Part shown: one piece after another, positions 17,736 through 27,481 of the stretch | Layout: each line of letters opens with the position of its first letter | How positions within the stretch are numbered: position 1 is the stretch's first letter | From: an uncultured Eubacteriales bacterium | GTDB taxonomy: Bacteria > Bacillota > Clostridia > Oscillospirales > Acutalibacteraceae | Assembly (NCBI GenBank): GCA_900315255.1 | Contig: OMYH01000017.1 | Coordinates: forward strand, 1 to 32,727 | Length of the DNA: 32,727 bases | Direction: 5' to 3' | Made by a program: the position numbers and the translations under genes | Notes under the pieces: generated by a model | What the model was told of the DNA's origin: nothing | The model's database searches: none | The model's input: only the letters and a program-made list of their open reading frames with translations

Positions 17736-18872
17736 ATGGAAAACAAGAAGAACAGAAAAAAAGTATTGATAACATCATGTGTTTTGGCAGCACTGATAGT
17801 AGGAGGATCTACATTTGCATGGTTTACGTCAAGAGATGAGGTTGTGAATAAGATCAGCGCCTCAAATGAATACAACGTTGTAGCAAAAGAAAGCTTCACA
17901 CCGCCCGACAACTGGATACCCGGACAAACAGTGAAGAAGGAAGCAGGAGTTGTAAACACGGGAAATGTGGCAGCGTTCGTTAAGGCAACTGTTTCGGGAA
18001 ATATAGTTCTCACACAGAAGGCAGAAGGAATCGCATTGTCAGGTTCAGAGTACAAGGATAAAGCCGAAGAGCTCAGTCGTGATGAAGTGATCTCAAAGCA
18101 GGCAGGAGGATTGCTTGTATATAGCGGAACAGAAATTGAGAACGGTGTCGAAGTAAGCAGTGTTGAGGCAGCGGAAAAGATAGATTCCGGCAGCGTTTAT
18201 GCTAAAGAAGCAGGCTACTGCATATTTGCGAGATCCACAACGCAGGATGGAAACGGCAAGACAGTATCGGTAGTGTATGCGGGATACTATTATGACGGAG
18301 ATAAGTTCTATGATATCGACATAAAAGTCGATAATGATGGCAAGCTAACTGCAGGAATACTACAGGCAGAGTCGGTAACAATAGAAGCTGATGAGCTTGT
18401 CTATTCTTTTAATGACGACGGCACAGTACGAGTTACTTACATAGGTGCAGACGAAACAGCAGGAACGGCAGACGATATAATGATAGATATCAAGCTTGGT
18501 GAAAATGTGAATACTGACGCAGCTAAGGATTGGACTGTATCATTGAACGAAGGCGGGCAGAATAACGCAGTATTCTACTATAATAAGCTTCTTGACGGAG
18601 GAGCATCGACAAGCGATATCATCAGTGCCGTAACACTTGACGAGCATGTACAGAATGACGCATTCTATTCTATGGATTATAACCTGAACTTTAAAGTCGA
18701 GTCTGCGCAAGTAGTAAGTGACGGAGAAAATGCAGAGGAAGCAGTTAATGCACAGAGCTGGGCAGTGAAGAAGGCGAAATTAGCCGAAGATGGAAAAACA
18801 GTAAGCTGGACGCAGGGAACACCCGAAACACCTGAGAATACCGATACAACAACAGAAAACGGCGGAGAGTAA
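17736..18872 (+). CDS. BsaA/TasA-like SipW-dependent matrix protein
   Basis: A 378-residue secreted protein with the hallmark signal (hydrophobic helix about 10-27 ending STFAWFTSRDEVVNK). The start of the mature region carries ESFTPPDNWIPGQTVKK and VVNTGNVAAFVKA, the pattern of BsaA/TasA/camelysin-type beta-sandwich fibre proteins. The C-terminal part (about 260-345, including LDEHVQNDAFYSMDYNLNF and AVNAQSWAVKKA) is also family-like. A central insert (about 145-250) with Asp-rich segments makes it longer than TasA. There is no membrane tail or sorting motif. It directly follows sipW with AAGGAG upstream. The likely role is the main subunit of an extracellular fibre; polymerisation is inferred. 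Confidence 0.85.
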   Translation: MENKKNRKKVLITSCVLAALIVGGSTFAWFTSRDEVVNKISASNEYNVVAKESFTPPDNWIPGQTVKKEAGVVNTGNVAAFVKATVSGNIVLTQKAEGIALSGSEYKDKAEELSRDEVISKQAGGLLVYSGTEIENGVEVSSVEAAEKIDSGSVYAKEAGYCIFARSTTQDGNGKTVSVVYAGYYYDGDKFYDIDIKVDNDGKLTAGILQAESVTIEADELVYSFNDDGTVRVTYIGADETAGTADDIMIDIKLGENVNTDAAKDWTVSLNEGGQNNAVFYYNKLLDGGASTSDIISAVTLDEHVQNDAFYSMDYNLNFKVESAQVVSDGENAEEAVNAQSWAVKKAKLAEDGKTVSWTQGTPETPENTDTTTENGGE

Positions 18873-18896
18873 AAAACATAAACAGGAGGGTGAAAC

Positions 18897-19940
18897 ATGA
18901 GGAAGAAAAAGCTAACAGCTGCAGCGATATTAGCGATAGCTCTTCTCTATGTTTTTATGATAAGCTCATACGCATATAGTCTGAACAGTGGATCGGTACA
19001 CGGATTACCCGAAAAACTGGTAGTGCTGGACGATGAAGGACATTCGGTAAGCGAAAACGGAAGCTATTATTACAGTGTTACCGATATGAAGCCCAAGGTA
19101 ACATATGTCAAGAATATTCAGATAATGAATTTAAGAGATGACAAGAGTTATAAGATATATTTCAGCGCTGAGTCTGTATCGAATACGGGTGAGATAAACC
19201 TTGAAGACGAGTGTGAGTGTGTAATAACGCTTGATGAAAATGAGATATACAGAGGCAAGGTTTCCGGAGAAGGAACCCCTGATATGCAGAAGAAACCGCT
19301 CGATCTCGGAACTTATGCGCCGAATGAGTACAGTCAGATGACAGTGAGTGTAATCTGGGACGGAACATCGGCGGGCAATTTCATTGATAATGGCGAACGG
19401 ATTGTTACGGCAAGCGGAACCGAAATCGTCAGAGGGAAAAGCGGCGAAACATTTATAAGCGGAGAAACTGAGTTTAAATGGATATTCAGCGCTGAAGTGG
19501 AAACAGATGAAGATGTAACAAGTACATCGAGCAGCGAAAGTTCGTCGACTGTAAGCTCGGAAGTGAGTTCGGGCAAAGCTTCGTCGACCGTAAGCTCGGA
19601 GATAAGTTCAAACGGCAGTTCGTCCACGTCGTCGAATTCGTCAACAAATTCATCGTCAAATTCACAGAGCGGCGATAGCTCATATGAGGTTTTTTCTCAT
19701 TCTTCTCAAAATTCATCGTATACCTCAAGCACATCGTCGATGTCTGAGGAAACGACCTCAAGACCGGCAAGCTCAAGTGTATCAAAACCATCGAGTGAAA
19801 GCAGCAAGCCATCATCCTCAGTGACTATAGAGAGTTTTGTTCAGACCGGCGGAGCAGTAGCTTTTTTTGCTATAGCGTGCATTTTGGTAGCTTCGCTTGT
19901 GCTGATAGCGATGACGATAAAAAGAAAACAAGAAGAGTAA
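18897..19940 (+). CDS. Ser-rich surface protein with FVQTG sorting-like C-terminus
   Basis: A 347-residue secreted protein with a signal peptide (about 1-27), a beta-rich folded domain (about 30-200, unrecognised) and a Ser-rich linker (about 204-312). The C-terminus is FVQTGG (from 314), a membrane helix (about 319-340) and a KRKQEE tail. The layout matches a cell-wall sorting signal, although F-V replaces L-P at the first two positions; it may instead be a plain membrane anchor. It follows the matrix protein with AGGAGG upstream and ends just before an attenuator-like hairpin. A role anchoring the SipW-dependent fibre to the envelope, comparable to TapA or other accessory proteins, is an inference. 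Confidence 0.75.
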   Translation: MRKKKLTAAAILAIALLYVFMISSYAYSLNSGSVHGLPEKLVVLDDEGHSVSENGSYYYSVTDMKPKVTYVKNIQIMNLRDDKSYKIYFSAESVSNTGEINLEDECECVITLDENEIYRGKVSGEGTPDMQKKPLDLGTYAPNEYSQMTVSVIWDGTSAGNFIDNGERIVTASGTEIVRGKSGETFISGETEFKWIFSAEVETDEDVTSTSSSESSSTVSSEVSSGKASSTVSSEISSNGSSSTSSNSSTNSSSNSQSGDSSYEVFSHSSQNSSYTSSTSSMSEETTSRPASSSVSKPSSESSKPSSSVTIESFVQTGGAVAFFAIACILVASLVLIAMTIKRKQEE

Positions 19941-19969
19941 ATCAAATCAGTTAAGACACATTCAAAAAG

Positions 19970-20020
19970 CAGATGTCGTTTGTACATACCGTATTTAAAC
20001 GACATCTGGTTTTGGCTTTG
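19970..20020 (+). terminator. Internal attenuator/terminator in the fibre operon
   Basis: CAGATGTCGTTT (19970-19981) is perfectly inverted as AAACGACATCTG (19997-20008), a 12-bp stem with a 15-nt loop, followed by GTTTTGGCTTT. I see no good promoter between it and the next gene, so partial read-through would set a lower level for the downstream genes. Confidence 0.75.
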
Positions 20021-20056
20021 ACTTGAGATCATACTCATAAGCAGGAGGTGATGGGG

Positions 20057-20725
20057 TTGACAAAAAGAAAGAACCTGATTACTGCAGCAGTCGTGATCTG
20101 TATAGCAGTGATGGTTGTTATAATCGCATTTGCGTACAGCGGTACGACCGATGAAATAACAAATACCTTCAGTATCGGAAATGTCAGGATAAGACTTACG
20201 GAAACGGAATATCCGGGCAATAATGTGAGTTTGCTTGTTCCAAACGAAGAAATATCAAAAAATCCGCAAGTGAATAATATCGGGATAAACAGTGCGTTTG
20301 TGTTTCTGAAGGTCAGTGTGCCGAAGCGTGAGGTCATAACAGCAGATGCATATGGGAACTGTACCGAAAAAGAACTTCAGGAAATATTCTATATGAAAAC
20401 TAACGAAAACGATGTATATAAAACGGAGCATTCATTTTCGGATAGTTGGATAGAACTGGAGGCATACAGAGAAGATCGTGAAGACACAAAAACATATGTT
20501 TTCGGATATGAAAATGCGCTGGGAGCGTTAAAGGCGACCGAGCCGCTTTTTGATAAGGTTCAGTTGAAAAATATAATCGAACAGCAGATCGACCCCGAAC
20601 AAATTCAAGAGATAACGATCAAAGCATATGCAGTACAGTCGGAAAATATACCGCAGATAGATAAGAACAGTGGATTGACCGCAGAAGAGCTGGAGAAGAT
20701 CTATCAGATGATAGAGAGCAAATAA
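20057..20725 (+). CDS. SipW-signal secreted protein (TasA/camelysin-like), copy 1
   Basis: About 222 residues. The TTG at 20057 is chosen because AGGAGG at 20043-20048 lies eight bases upstream, whereas the GTG at 20048 and ATG at 20051 overlap or crowd that site. A hydrophobic helix ending AFAYSG is followed by TNTFSIGNVRIRL, the SipW-type pattern. The mature part has NPQVNNIGINSAFVFLKVSVP, a beta-sandwich-like strand, then YVFGYENALGALKATEPLFDK. It is clearly paralogous to the protein encoded at 27482-28180. It lies after the internal hairpin and 21 bp before the giant adhesin gene. It is probably a minor fibre subunit or an adaptor for the adhesin (inference). Confidence 0.75.
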   Translation: MTKRKNLITAAVVICIAVMVVIIAFAYSGTTDEITNTFSIGNVRIRLTETEYPGNNVSLLVPNEEISKNPQVNNIGINSAFVFLKVSVPKREVITADAYGNCTEKELQEIFYMKTNENDVYKTEHSFSDSWIELEAYREDREDTKTYVFGYENALGALKATEPLFDKVQLKNIIEQQIDPEQIQEITIKAYAVQSENIPQIDKNSGLTAEELEKIYQMIESK

Positions 20726-20746
20726 CCGTAAAAGGAGGAAAGTATA

Positions 20747-23700
20747 ATGAACAGAAGAAAATTATTCTTAAAACGGATAATATCTTTTATGATAATTTTT
20801 TCGCTGTTTACCCCTATAATTTATATCCCTGCTTTTACGGCCGAAGGCGATAATAAACGATCGGGTGATACGGTTGCAGGGACAAACGAACTCAACGAAT
20901 GGGTCGTGCAGGCGATATGGTCGGAAACAAAGGAGCAGTCACTCAAAAAGTACGAAACCGAGAATAAGTCAGTCGGAATAAAGCTGACGTTTTCGTTTTT
21001 TTTAAATGGAGCAAGAAGGACATATGAAGAAAACGAGATAAAATTCACGATACGAGGTATCAGCGATATCGGGCGCTCCAAACCGATATCACGCGCCGAA
21101 ACAACGACTACTCAGAGCAACAGCGATTGGTCTTTGAGCTACGATGAAAGCAAAGACGAATATACATTTATTTATAAGCATTCGATACCTAAGCAGCAGG
21201 AGATGTCGGGAGGCTTTCAAATGCAGTGGACCTTCCCTACAAGAGAGGCATGGGACGGATATAAATATAGTTCCAACCCTGTTTTTACCGTAGGAGAAGA
21301 ATCGATAAACATGCCTTTGATGACTTTGGATTACAACTCAAAGAGAGATTTGTACAGCATAGGTCTTACATCGGAAAAGCTCGCAGCGTTAGAGATTGAA
21401 AGTGTAAATGAAAAGTTCGAAACCGACTATCCGACGCCTGCGGGAGAAATAAAAAAGAATTATCTTTGGTATAAATATAACAATTTTCTCAGCAGACAAA
21501 TTTATGCCAGAGGTATGAATAAATGGAGCTATTTTGTAGCGTTGGACATAAAAAAGGATGATGCCTATGCGTCAAATCCCGAAAACGACTACAAAGAGAT
21601 GACATTTGACGATATCGTTTTATATGACACAAATTACAATAAAATAGACATATCCACAATAGAAGATCCGGCTACAGGACAAGAGGTTTACGGTTTTTAT
21701 CTGAGAAAAAATCAGTACGGAGATCCGGGTATGCTGTATCAGTTCATATTGGGAATGGACGAGAAAAAAATCCCCGGAAATTCTGTGTCTATTCATACCA
21801 GACTGATCCCGTTATTTAACGACGAGACCGAGCCTATTCTTGATGATGAAGCATATCGCAGCATTGAGAAAGGTAATCTGACAGCCGAATTAGAATGCTC
21901 GACAGATAGTTATTGGTTTGTGTATGATCATTATGATTTCTGGCACAGGAAAAGACTGGCAAATTATCCATATGACAACGGAGAAAGATTGATCAACTAT
22001 TATTACGGAGGCAGAACAGAGAGCTTTTTGCTTGAAGGAAGTACCAACAGAGGTTATTTGCTTTCGGGCAGCAAAGCGCCGGGCGTCTCGGGTGAAGAAG
22101 ATTCGTATGACGATCCCGAATATGCGCAAAGAGTATATCCTGATATAAATGAAGGATTTTCGTTTATACAAGGCGATGACAGAATATTTGTAACTACCCG
22201 GGGCGGAGACAGACGAGAACTGGATGATGACGAGTATAATTTCAAATCAGTATATCTTAGACGAAATACAATGTATAAGAATTACGAATTTGATATATAC
22301 ATATCGTATGAAAAGGGTGCATCTCCGTCAGAGTATGAGCTGTTTTACACGGGAGAAACACTTGACGAAAACAGAGGATATGTCAGACTGCCCGACGGTG
22401 TAAAGGCATTTTATGTAGAAGTAAAAAATGTAGTGGGAACATATTACTGCGGCATAGATGTAGATGTAGAATTCAAATTTGATTGGGAAAAGCAAAAACA
22501 AAAGGAAGAATCACAGCAGATCAATCCGGACGGAGAGATAGTAAACGTGAGCTATATGCGTCTTGTGAAATCAGACGGTCACAATTTTGCAAGAATGACA
22601 ATAGATCATTACGGTGGATTCTTCAGAACATTGTTGGCGCCTCTCGACAGAGATTTGTTCGGAGAATATATATACCGTGAGTTCCAAAGCCTTTCTTTGA
22701 GATCGCCCAGAACCTATCTTTCGTCCGAAACGTATTTCGATCCGTTTAAGAAGGAGAGCAGATCCATAAGGTATGAATCGAATATAACGACGTACGGGGA
22801 AATATCTGCGGACGAGGAAGGATCATTAAAGAAGTTCTCATTATATACCGTGATACCAAAAAATGTATTGTACAATACCGATCTTGATGATATAAAGATA
22901 ACATCGGTTGAAGCAGTCGGAATTGACAATTTTGCATACAACATAGACGACTTTAATGATCATGTGTCATTTTCAATAAATCACGACAGTATAGGACGAG
23001 ATGTGATCGAATCACGTTTTGATTTCAGTGATATGCCTATACAAATACAAAAAGGTGCAAAGATCTATCTCGATATACCGGTGTATATTACTGTAGCCGA
23101 TTATGCCGCAAATGTGACTGCAACATTTACGGCGGAGTCTTTTACCGTGATACACGATGACGGAATTGAAAAAGTCGGAGGAAACCATATACAGGTCGAT
23201 CTTACCGATATAGACGGAGACGGCGATGTGAGTGAAATAGTATCACACACATCAAGCACAACGAACTTCAGCGTACTTCTTAAAGAGTGGATCGAAGCAT
23301 CTGTTAAGTATGTAAAGACAGAGTACAGCGGTTCATTTGTTCCGGGAGAAGCAGAGGAGCAGGTGCGTGCAGACTACCAAACAAGCGTAGAAAGCGAGAA
23401 TAAGGAATCTTATTATTCGTACAGACTTGATTTTGATATAGGAGAAAACCCGATCAAGGATATAGTTTTTTACGATGCGATAGAGGCAAAGAATGTAGAT
23501 GTGCAATATAATTCCGAAGATACAAAGCATGTAGACTCAAAGTGGCAGGGCACATTGGTAAATGTTGATATATCAAACCTGATAGACGCAGGATTCCTGA
23601 CCTCGGAGGTATATTACCTTGACGAACAGCTTGATCTAGAACAAAGCGGATTTAAGGATATGAACGCCCTGGAGAGCAGTGAGTACAGCTGGAAAAAAAT

Positions 23701-26700
23701 GACTCCGAGTAAAAATAATCGGATATGGACGCCTGAATCGGGAGATACCGTGAAAACAATAGCTGTCAAGCTGCCGCCTGAAGAAAAAGAAGGACTTAAC
23801 TGTACTATATCTGTAGTTGTGAATATGCAGACTCCGATGAGGACTGACGCAAGTATAGATAATACGGCAGCACAAAACTACTTCACGGTAAACTGCACGC
23901 AAAGACAGGCAGGTTTAAGCACATATAGAAATTCCGAGTACAAGTCGGCAGTGACAAACGTGTTTATTCGTGAAACAACGCCGATAGTAAACATAAAAAA
24001 GGTTGACAAAGCCAACAGATCTATTTTGCCGGGAGCTGTATTCGGAGTTTACAGAGATGCAGAATGCACACAGCCTGTAATAGACGAAGAAAAAGGGATC
24101 GATCTTACTCGGATAAGAACAAATAACATGGGTATAGCGAGAGCGGTAGTACCGAGTGTCGGAACATATTATGTTAAGGAACTCGAAGCACCGCCAGCGT
24201 ATAAACTAAGCGATGAGATAAAAGAGGTGTTTGCATCTAAAACAAGCGAAGTATTTTCCATAGAATTCGAAGACGAACGGGCATCGGGAACAGTACATTT
24301 ATTGAAGAAGGATCTCGATGACCGCACTGTTGAAAACATTGCAGGAGCAAAATTTGAGCTGTATACTTCAAACGGAGCTAAGGTTTATACAGATGCTAAC
24401 TATAACTACTCAACAGGAGCTGAAGGAACAAATACAACGTTTGTAACTGGAGATAACGGAATAACGATAACCGGTCTACCATGGGGCAACTACTATTTTA
24501 AAGAGATAGAAGCGCCAAAGGGATATGCTCTTAACGATAATAATACTTCATTTTCTATCAGAAAGAAGGATGCTGACAAAGGGGAAATAAACGTCGAAGT
24601 CGAGCACTATGACGAAGAGCTTACAGCATCGCTCAGAATAATCAAAACCGACGCAGAGGACGACCGGCTTTATCTTCGTGGAGCAAGATATAACGTTGAG
24701 AAAAAAGTCGGGGAAGATTGGGTAGTAGTAAGAAACAATGTAGTAACGAACGCTGTTGGTGAGCTGACAGTAGACGGACTGAAATTCGGTGAATATCGTT
24801 TTAAAGAAATGATAGCGCCGAAGGGATATGATATATCAAACACCACAAATCCGAAGACAGTAACGCTGACGGCAGATACTGTGGGACAGACATTAGAAGT
24901 AAAGCAGAGCGACCAAAAGAAAACAGGCTCGGTACAGTTAACGAAGCTGTCAAACACAGGGGTGCCGATATCGGGAGCGGTGTTTAATCTGTATAAGATC
25001 AGCGGGGTGAAGGACGATGCCGCAGGAAGACCGGGTGACGATCCCGCCGATGACTTGATCAGAAGCAATATTCGCACAGACCATGAGGGTCTGACGGCAG
25101 TTGTTGAAGAACTTGACTGGGGCAGCTATTACTTTGTTGAAACAAAGGCGGCAATGGGATATTCAAAAAGTGATGCTAAATTCACCCCCGAGGTAATAAC
25201 CATTACGCCGGATAATGTTGACATCACGCAGGAGATCACGGCAGCAAACAATCAGATACTCGGCACTGTAACATTGACCAAGTACAAGTCGGACGACAGA
25301 TTTAAAGAAGATAAAGAGCCGCTTGCGGGAGCAATGTTCAGTCTGTATGACAAAGACGATAATCTGATAGCGTCGGGTCTGTACAGAGGTGTTTATGATG
25401 CCGCAACAGGCAGAACAACAGGCGAAAACGTACCGAACGGAATAATTACAGTGAAAAATCTTCCGTGGGGTTCTTATTACTTTAAAGAAACAAAAGCGCC
25501 CGACGGATATACGGTATCTGATGTAATTCGTTTTGCGGTTAATGCCCGGAACTGTATGTCTGAACAGCAGCTTGAGTGCTATGATGATCCGATAACGTGT
25601 GAGATTACGATCGAAAAAGAGATCGACGAAGCAATGCCGCAGTTTGGCAACCCGACTTTTATGTTCAGGATAACCAATACAGGTACGGGGAAGACATGGA
25701 CAGAAGCGGTAACGCTTAACAGTGACAAAAAGAGTGATACCGTAAAGATCAATGTCGAGCGAGGAACATACACCGTAGAAGAGATAGGCGTATCAAGATA
25801 CAAGCTTTATGACATGAGGGTGGCAAAAAGCGGTGACCATACACTTGACCAGAATGTTAAAGTAAATATAGATGAAAACGGAAAGAAGTTTACATTTACA
25901 TTAGACGCAAGCGGAGATAGGGGCGACGCTGTACATCTTATTTTCGAGAACCACCTTGAAGCATATGACAAGGATAATCATGTGACGGCGGCAAGAAACA
26001 TAATCCCTGTTGAAAAGAAGATAACAGGGATAAGCGTAGAGTATCTCAAGGAGTACATTCCGTTGAACAGCACTGCGGAGGATTCGGAATACACAATAAA
26101 CAAGACTGAAGAGCTGCAGCTTGTATTGATCTACGATGACGGAACAACGCAGACTGTCGAACCGAGTGAATACGGAACGCTGCTGCCAAAGGGCGGTAAC
26201 GGAGAATTCAAGGTGCCAAACGGAGTAAATGACGAATCGAGTGAGATCTCTATAGATGCGCAGTATACCGCACAAGGGAAGACGTATTACACTACGTTCT
26301 TTGTAACGGTAGCACCTGCAGTGGTAAAACCCACACAGAAGGTCATTTACATGGTAGATGATAATAATGAATCCTACTTCGACAAAGACGGCAAGCACCC
26401 AACGGCAAACGTCGTGACTTATGTCGGCGGCGAGATTAAAAGCGGTGAATATATCGAGGTTATTCCTTTAGCGGAAGAAATGAGGCTTGTTGCATGGAAG
26501 GATAAAGATGGCAATGAGTATGACAATGAGAGTGCTGTTCTGACCTTCCTGGAAGAACATCCAGAGATTCATTCAGTTGCTTTGACAGCGGTACTTGGTT
26601 TTATTGATCTTGTTGCAGAAATACCGTACTCGGGACAGGAATACATGTATGAGGTACCTATTTCCGGATACTACAAGTTAGAAGTATGGGGTGCTTCAGG

Positions 26701-27460
26701 AGGAGATGGCGGTCAAAATTCCGCATATTACGGTAATTTAAGAACAAGCAGTCATGCAGGACATGGAGGTTATTCTGTAGGATATAAGTATTTCGATAAG
26801 GGAGAAATTCTCTATGTTTATGTTGGAGGAAAAGGATTAGCCAGAAACGCTCCGACCGGAAAAGGCGGTTGGAATGGTGGCGGTAATGCAAGTTCCGGAT
26901 GGGATTGCGGAGGTGGTGGAGGAATGACTCATATCACCACTACACCAAATAATACTGCAATCATCGGCCAAACATGGAATCCTTCGGGAACTCTTATTGT
27001 AGCCGGTGGCGGCGGCGGTGCGGATAACTGGCATGGAACAGGAGCTGGAAGTACTGACGGTAAGAGTTACTCCGCTGACGACGGTTCCGGAGGTCATGGC
27101 GGTGGTTTAGAAGGAACAAATGCTGTTGTTGATGGATATACTGGTAATGGAACTGCAGGTACACAAAGTCAAGGCTTTACACAAGGAGTAGGCCAAAGTG
27201 CAACCGTTAACGATGCTGGTGGCGGCGGCGGCGGCTGGTACGGCGGAAAATCAAGTAATAATAACAATGGCGGCGGTGGCGGCGGTTCCGGATACATTGA
27301 TAGCAGCTTAATTAACGCTGAAACGATTGTTGGAAACCAGACTGTACCTTATCATAACGGCGCTGAATGTGTTCCTGAAGGCACGATTGAAATGACCGGT
27401 AATATTGGTGACGGATATTCGATTATTACATTTGTCGGACGGAATTTGCCAAATGACTAA
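20747..27460 (+). CDS. Giant secreted CnaB-repeat protein with C-terminal ALK-like glycine-rich domain
   Basis: A 2237-residue protein with a signal peptide (about 1-31) and a long unrecognised beta-rich region (about 35-1075). Five SpaA/CnaB domains follow (about 1080-1615), with signatures such as SILPGAVFGVY, NIAGAKFELY and PLAGAMFSLY, and YYFKEIEAPKGY or YYFKETKAPDGY at their ends. Next come a further beta domain (about 1615-1745) and a Big-like region (about 1750-1860). The last 280 residues (from about 1958) are a glycine-rich domain: YKLEVWGASGG, LYVYVGGKG, GGWNGGG, LIVAGGGGGA, AGGGGGGWYGG and GGGGGGSGYI, the pattern of bacterial Gly_rich proteins related to the ALK/LTK receptor glycine-rich domain. 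It has no sorting motif or C-terminal membrane helix. A fibre-tip adhesin carried by its SipW-dependent neighbours is plausible but inferred. AGGAGG precedes the ATG. Confidence 0.85.
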   Translation: MNRRKLFLKRIISFMIIFSLFTPIIYIPAFTAEGDNKRSGDTVAGTNELNEWVVQAIWSETKEQSLKKYETENKSVGIKLTFSFFLNGARRTYEENEIKFTIRGISDIGRSKPISRAETTTTQSNSDWSLSYDESKDEYTFIYKHSIPKQQEMSGGFQMQWTFPTREAWDGYKYSSNPVFTVGEESINMPLMTLDYNSKRDLYSIGLTSEKLAALEIESVNEKFETDYPTPAGEIKKNYLWYKYNNFLSRQIYARGMNKWSYFVALDIKKDDAYASNPENDYKEMTFDDIVLYDTNYNKIDISTIEDPATGQEVYGFYLRKNQYGDPGMLYQFILGMDEKKIPGNSVSIHTRLIPLFNDETEPILDDEAYRSIEKGNLTAELECSTDSYWFVYDHYDFWHRKRLANYPYDNGERLINYYYGGRTESFLLEGSTNRGYLLSGSKAPGVSGEEDSYDDPEYAQRVYPDINEGFSFIQGDDRIFVTTRGGDRRELDDDEYNFKSVYLRRNTMYKNYEFDIYISYEKGASPSEYELFYTGETLDENRGYVRLPDGVKAFYVEVKNVVGTYYCGIDVDVEFKFDWEKQKQKEESQQINPDGEIVNVSYMRLVKSDGHNFARMTIDHYGGFFRTLLAPLDRDLFGEYIYREFQSLSLRSPRTYLSSETYFDPFKKESRSIRYESNITTYGEISADEEGSLKKFSLYTVIPKNVLYNTDLDDIKITSVEAVGIDNFAYNIDDFNDHVSFSINHDSIGRDVIESRFDFSDMPIQIQKGAKIYLDIPVYITVADYAANVTATFTAESFTVIHDDGIEKVGGNHIQVDLTDIDGDGDVSEIVSHTSSTTNFSVLLKEWIEASVKYVKTEYSGSFVPGEAEEQVRADYQTSVESENKESYYSYRLDFDIGENPIKDIVFYDAIEAKNVDVQYNSEDTKHVDSKWQGTLVNVDISNLIDAGFLTSEVYYLDEQLDLEQSGFKDMNALESSEYSWKKMTPSKNNRIWTPESGDTVKTIAVKLPPEEKEGLNCTISVVVNMQTPMRTDASIDNTAAQNYFTVNCTQRQAGLSTYRNSEYKSAVTNVFIRETTPIVNIKKVDKANRSILPGAVFGVYRDAECTQPVIDEEKGIDLTRIRTNNMGIARAVVPSVGTYYVKELEAPPAYKLSDEIKEVFASKTSEVFSIEFEDERASGTVHLLKKDLDDRTVENIAGAKFELYTSNGAKVYTDANYNYSTGAEGTNTTFVTGDNGITITGLPWGNYYFKEIEAPKGYALNDNNTSFSIRKKDADKGEINVEVEHYDEELTASLRIIKTDAEDDRLYLRGARYNVEKKVGEDWVVVRNNVVTNAVGELTVDGLKFGEYRFKEMIAPKGYDISNTTNPKTVTLTADTVGQTLEVKQSDQKKTGSVQLTKLSNTGVPISGAVFNLYKISGVKDDAAGRPGDDPADDLIRSNIRTDHEGLTAVVEELDWGSYYFVETKAAMGYSKSDAKFTPEVITITPDNVDITQEITAANNQILGTVTLTKYKSDDRFKEDKEPLAGAMFSLYDKDDNLIASGLYRGVYDAATGRTTGENVPNGIITVKNLPWGSYYFKETKAPDGYTVSDVIRFAVNARNCMSEQQLECYDDPITCEITIEKEIDEAMPQFGNPTFMFRITNTGTGKTWTEAVTLNSDKKSDTVKINVERGTYTVEEIGVSRYKLYDMRVAKSGDHTLDQNVKVNIDENGKKFTFTLDASGDRGDAVHLIFENHLEAYDKDNHVTAARNIIPVEKKITGISVEYLKEYIPLNSTAEDSEYTINKTEELQLVLIYDDGTTQTVEPSEYGTLLPKGGNGEFKVPNGVNDESSEISIDAQYTAQGKTYYTTFFVTVAPAVVKPTQKVIYMVDDNNESYFDKDGKHPTANVVTYVGGEIKSGEYIEVIPLAEEMRLVAWKDKDGNEYDNESAVLTFLEEHPEIHSVALTAVLGFIDLVAEIPYSGQEYMYEVPISGYYKLEVWGASGGDGGQNSAYYGNLRTSSHAGHGGYSVGYKYFDKGEILYVYVGGKGLARNAPTGKGGWNGGGNASSGWDCGGGGGMTHITTTPNNTAIIGQTWNPSGTLIVAGGGGGADNWHGTGAGSTDGKSYSADDGSGGHGGGLEGTNAVVDGYTGNGTAGTQSQGFTQGVGQSATVNDAGGGGGGWYGGKSSNNNNGGGGGGSGYIDSSLINAETIVGNQTVPYHNGAECVPEGTIEMTGNIGDGYSIITFVGRNLPND

Positions 27461-27481
27461 ACAAAAACGGAGGAAGTACGT

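Noticed and set aside
20048-20056. GTG or ATG starts for the SipW-signal protein
   Set aside because: They overlap or crowd the AGGAGG site; the TTG at 20057 has the optimal spacing.
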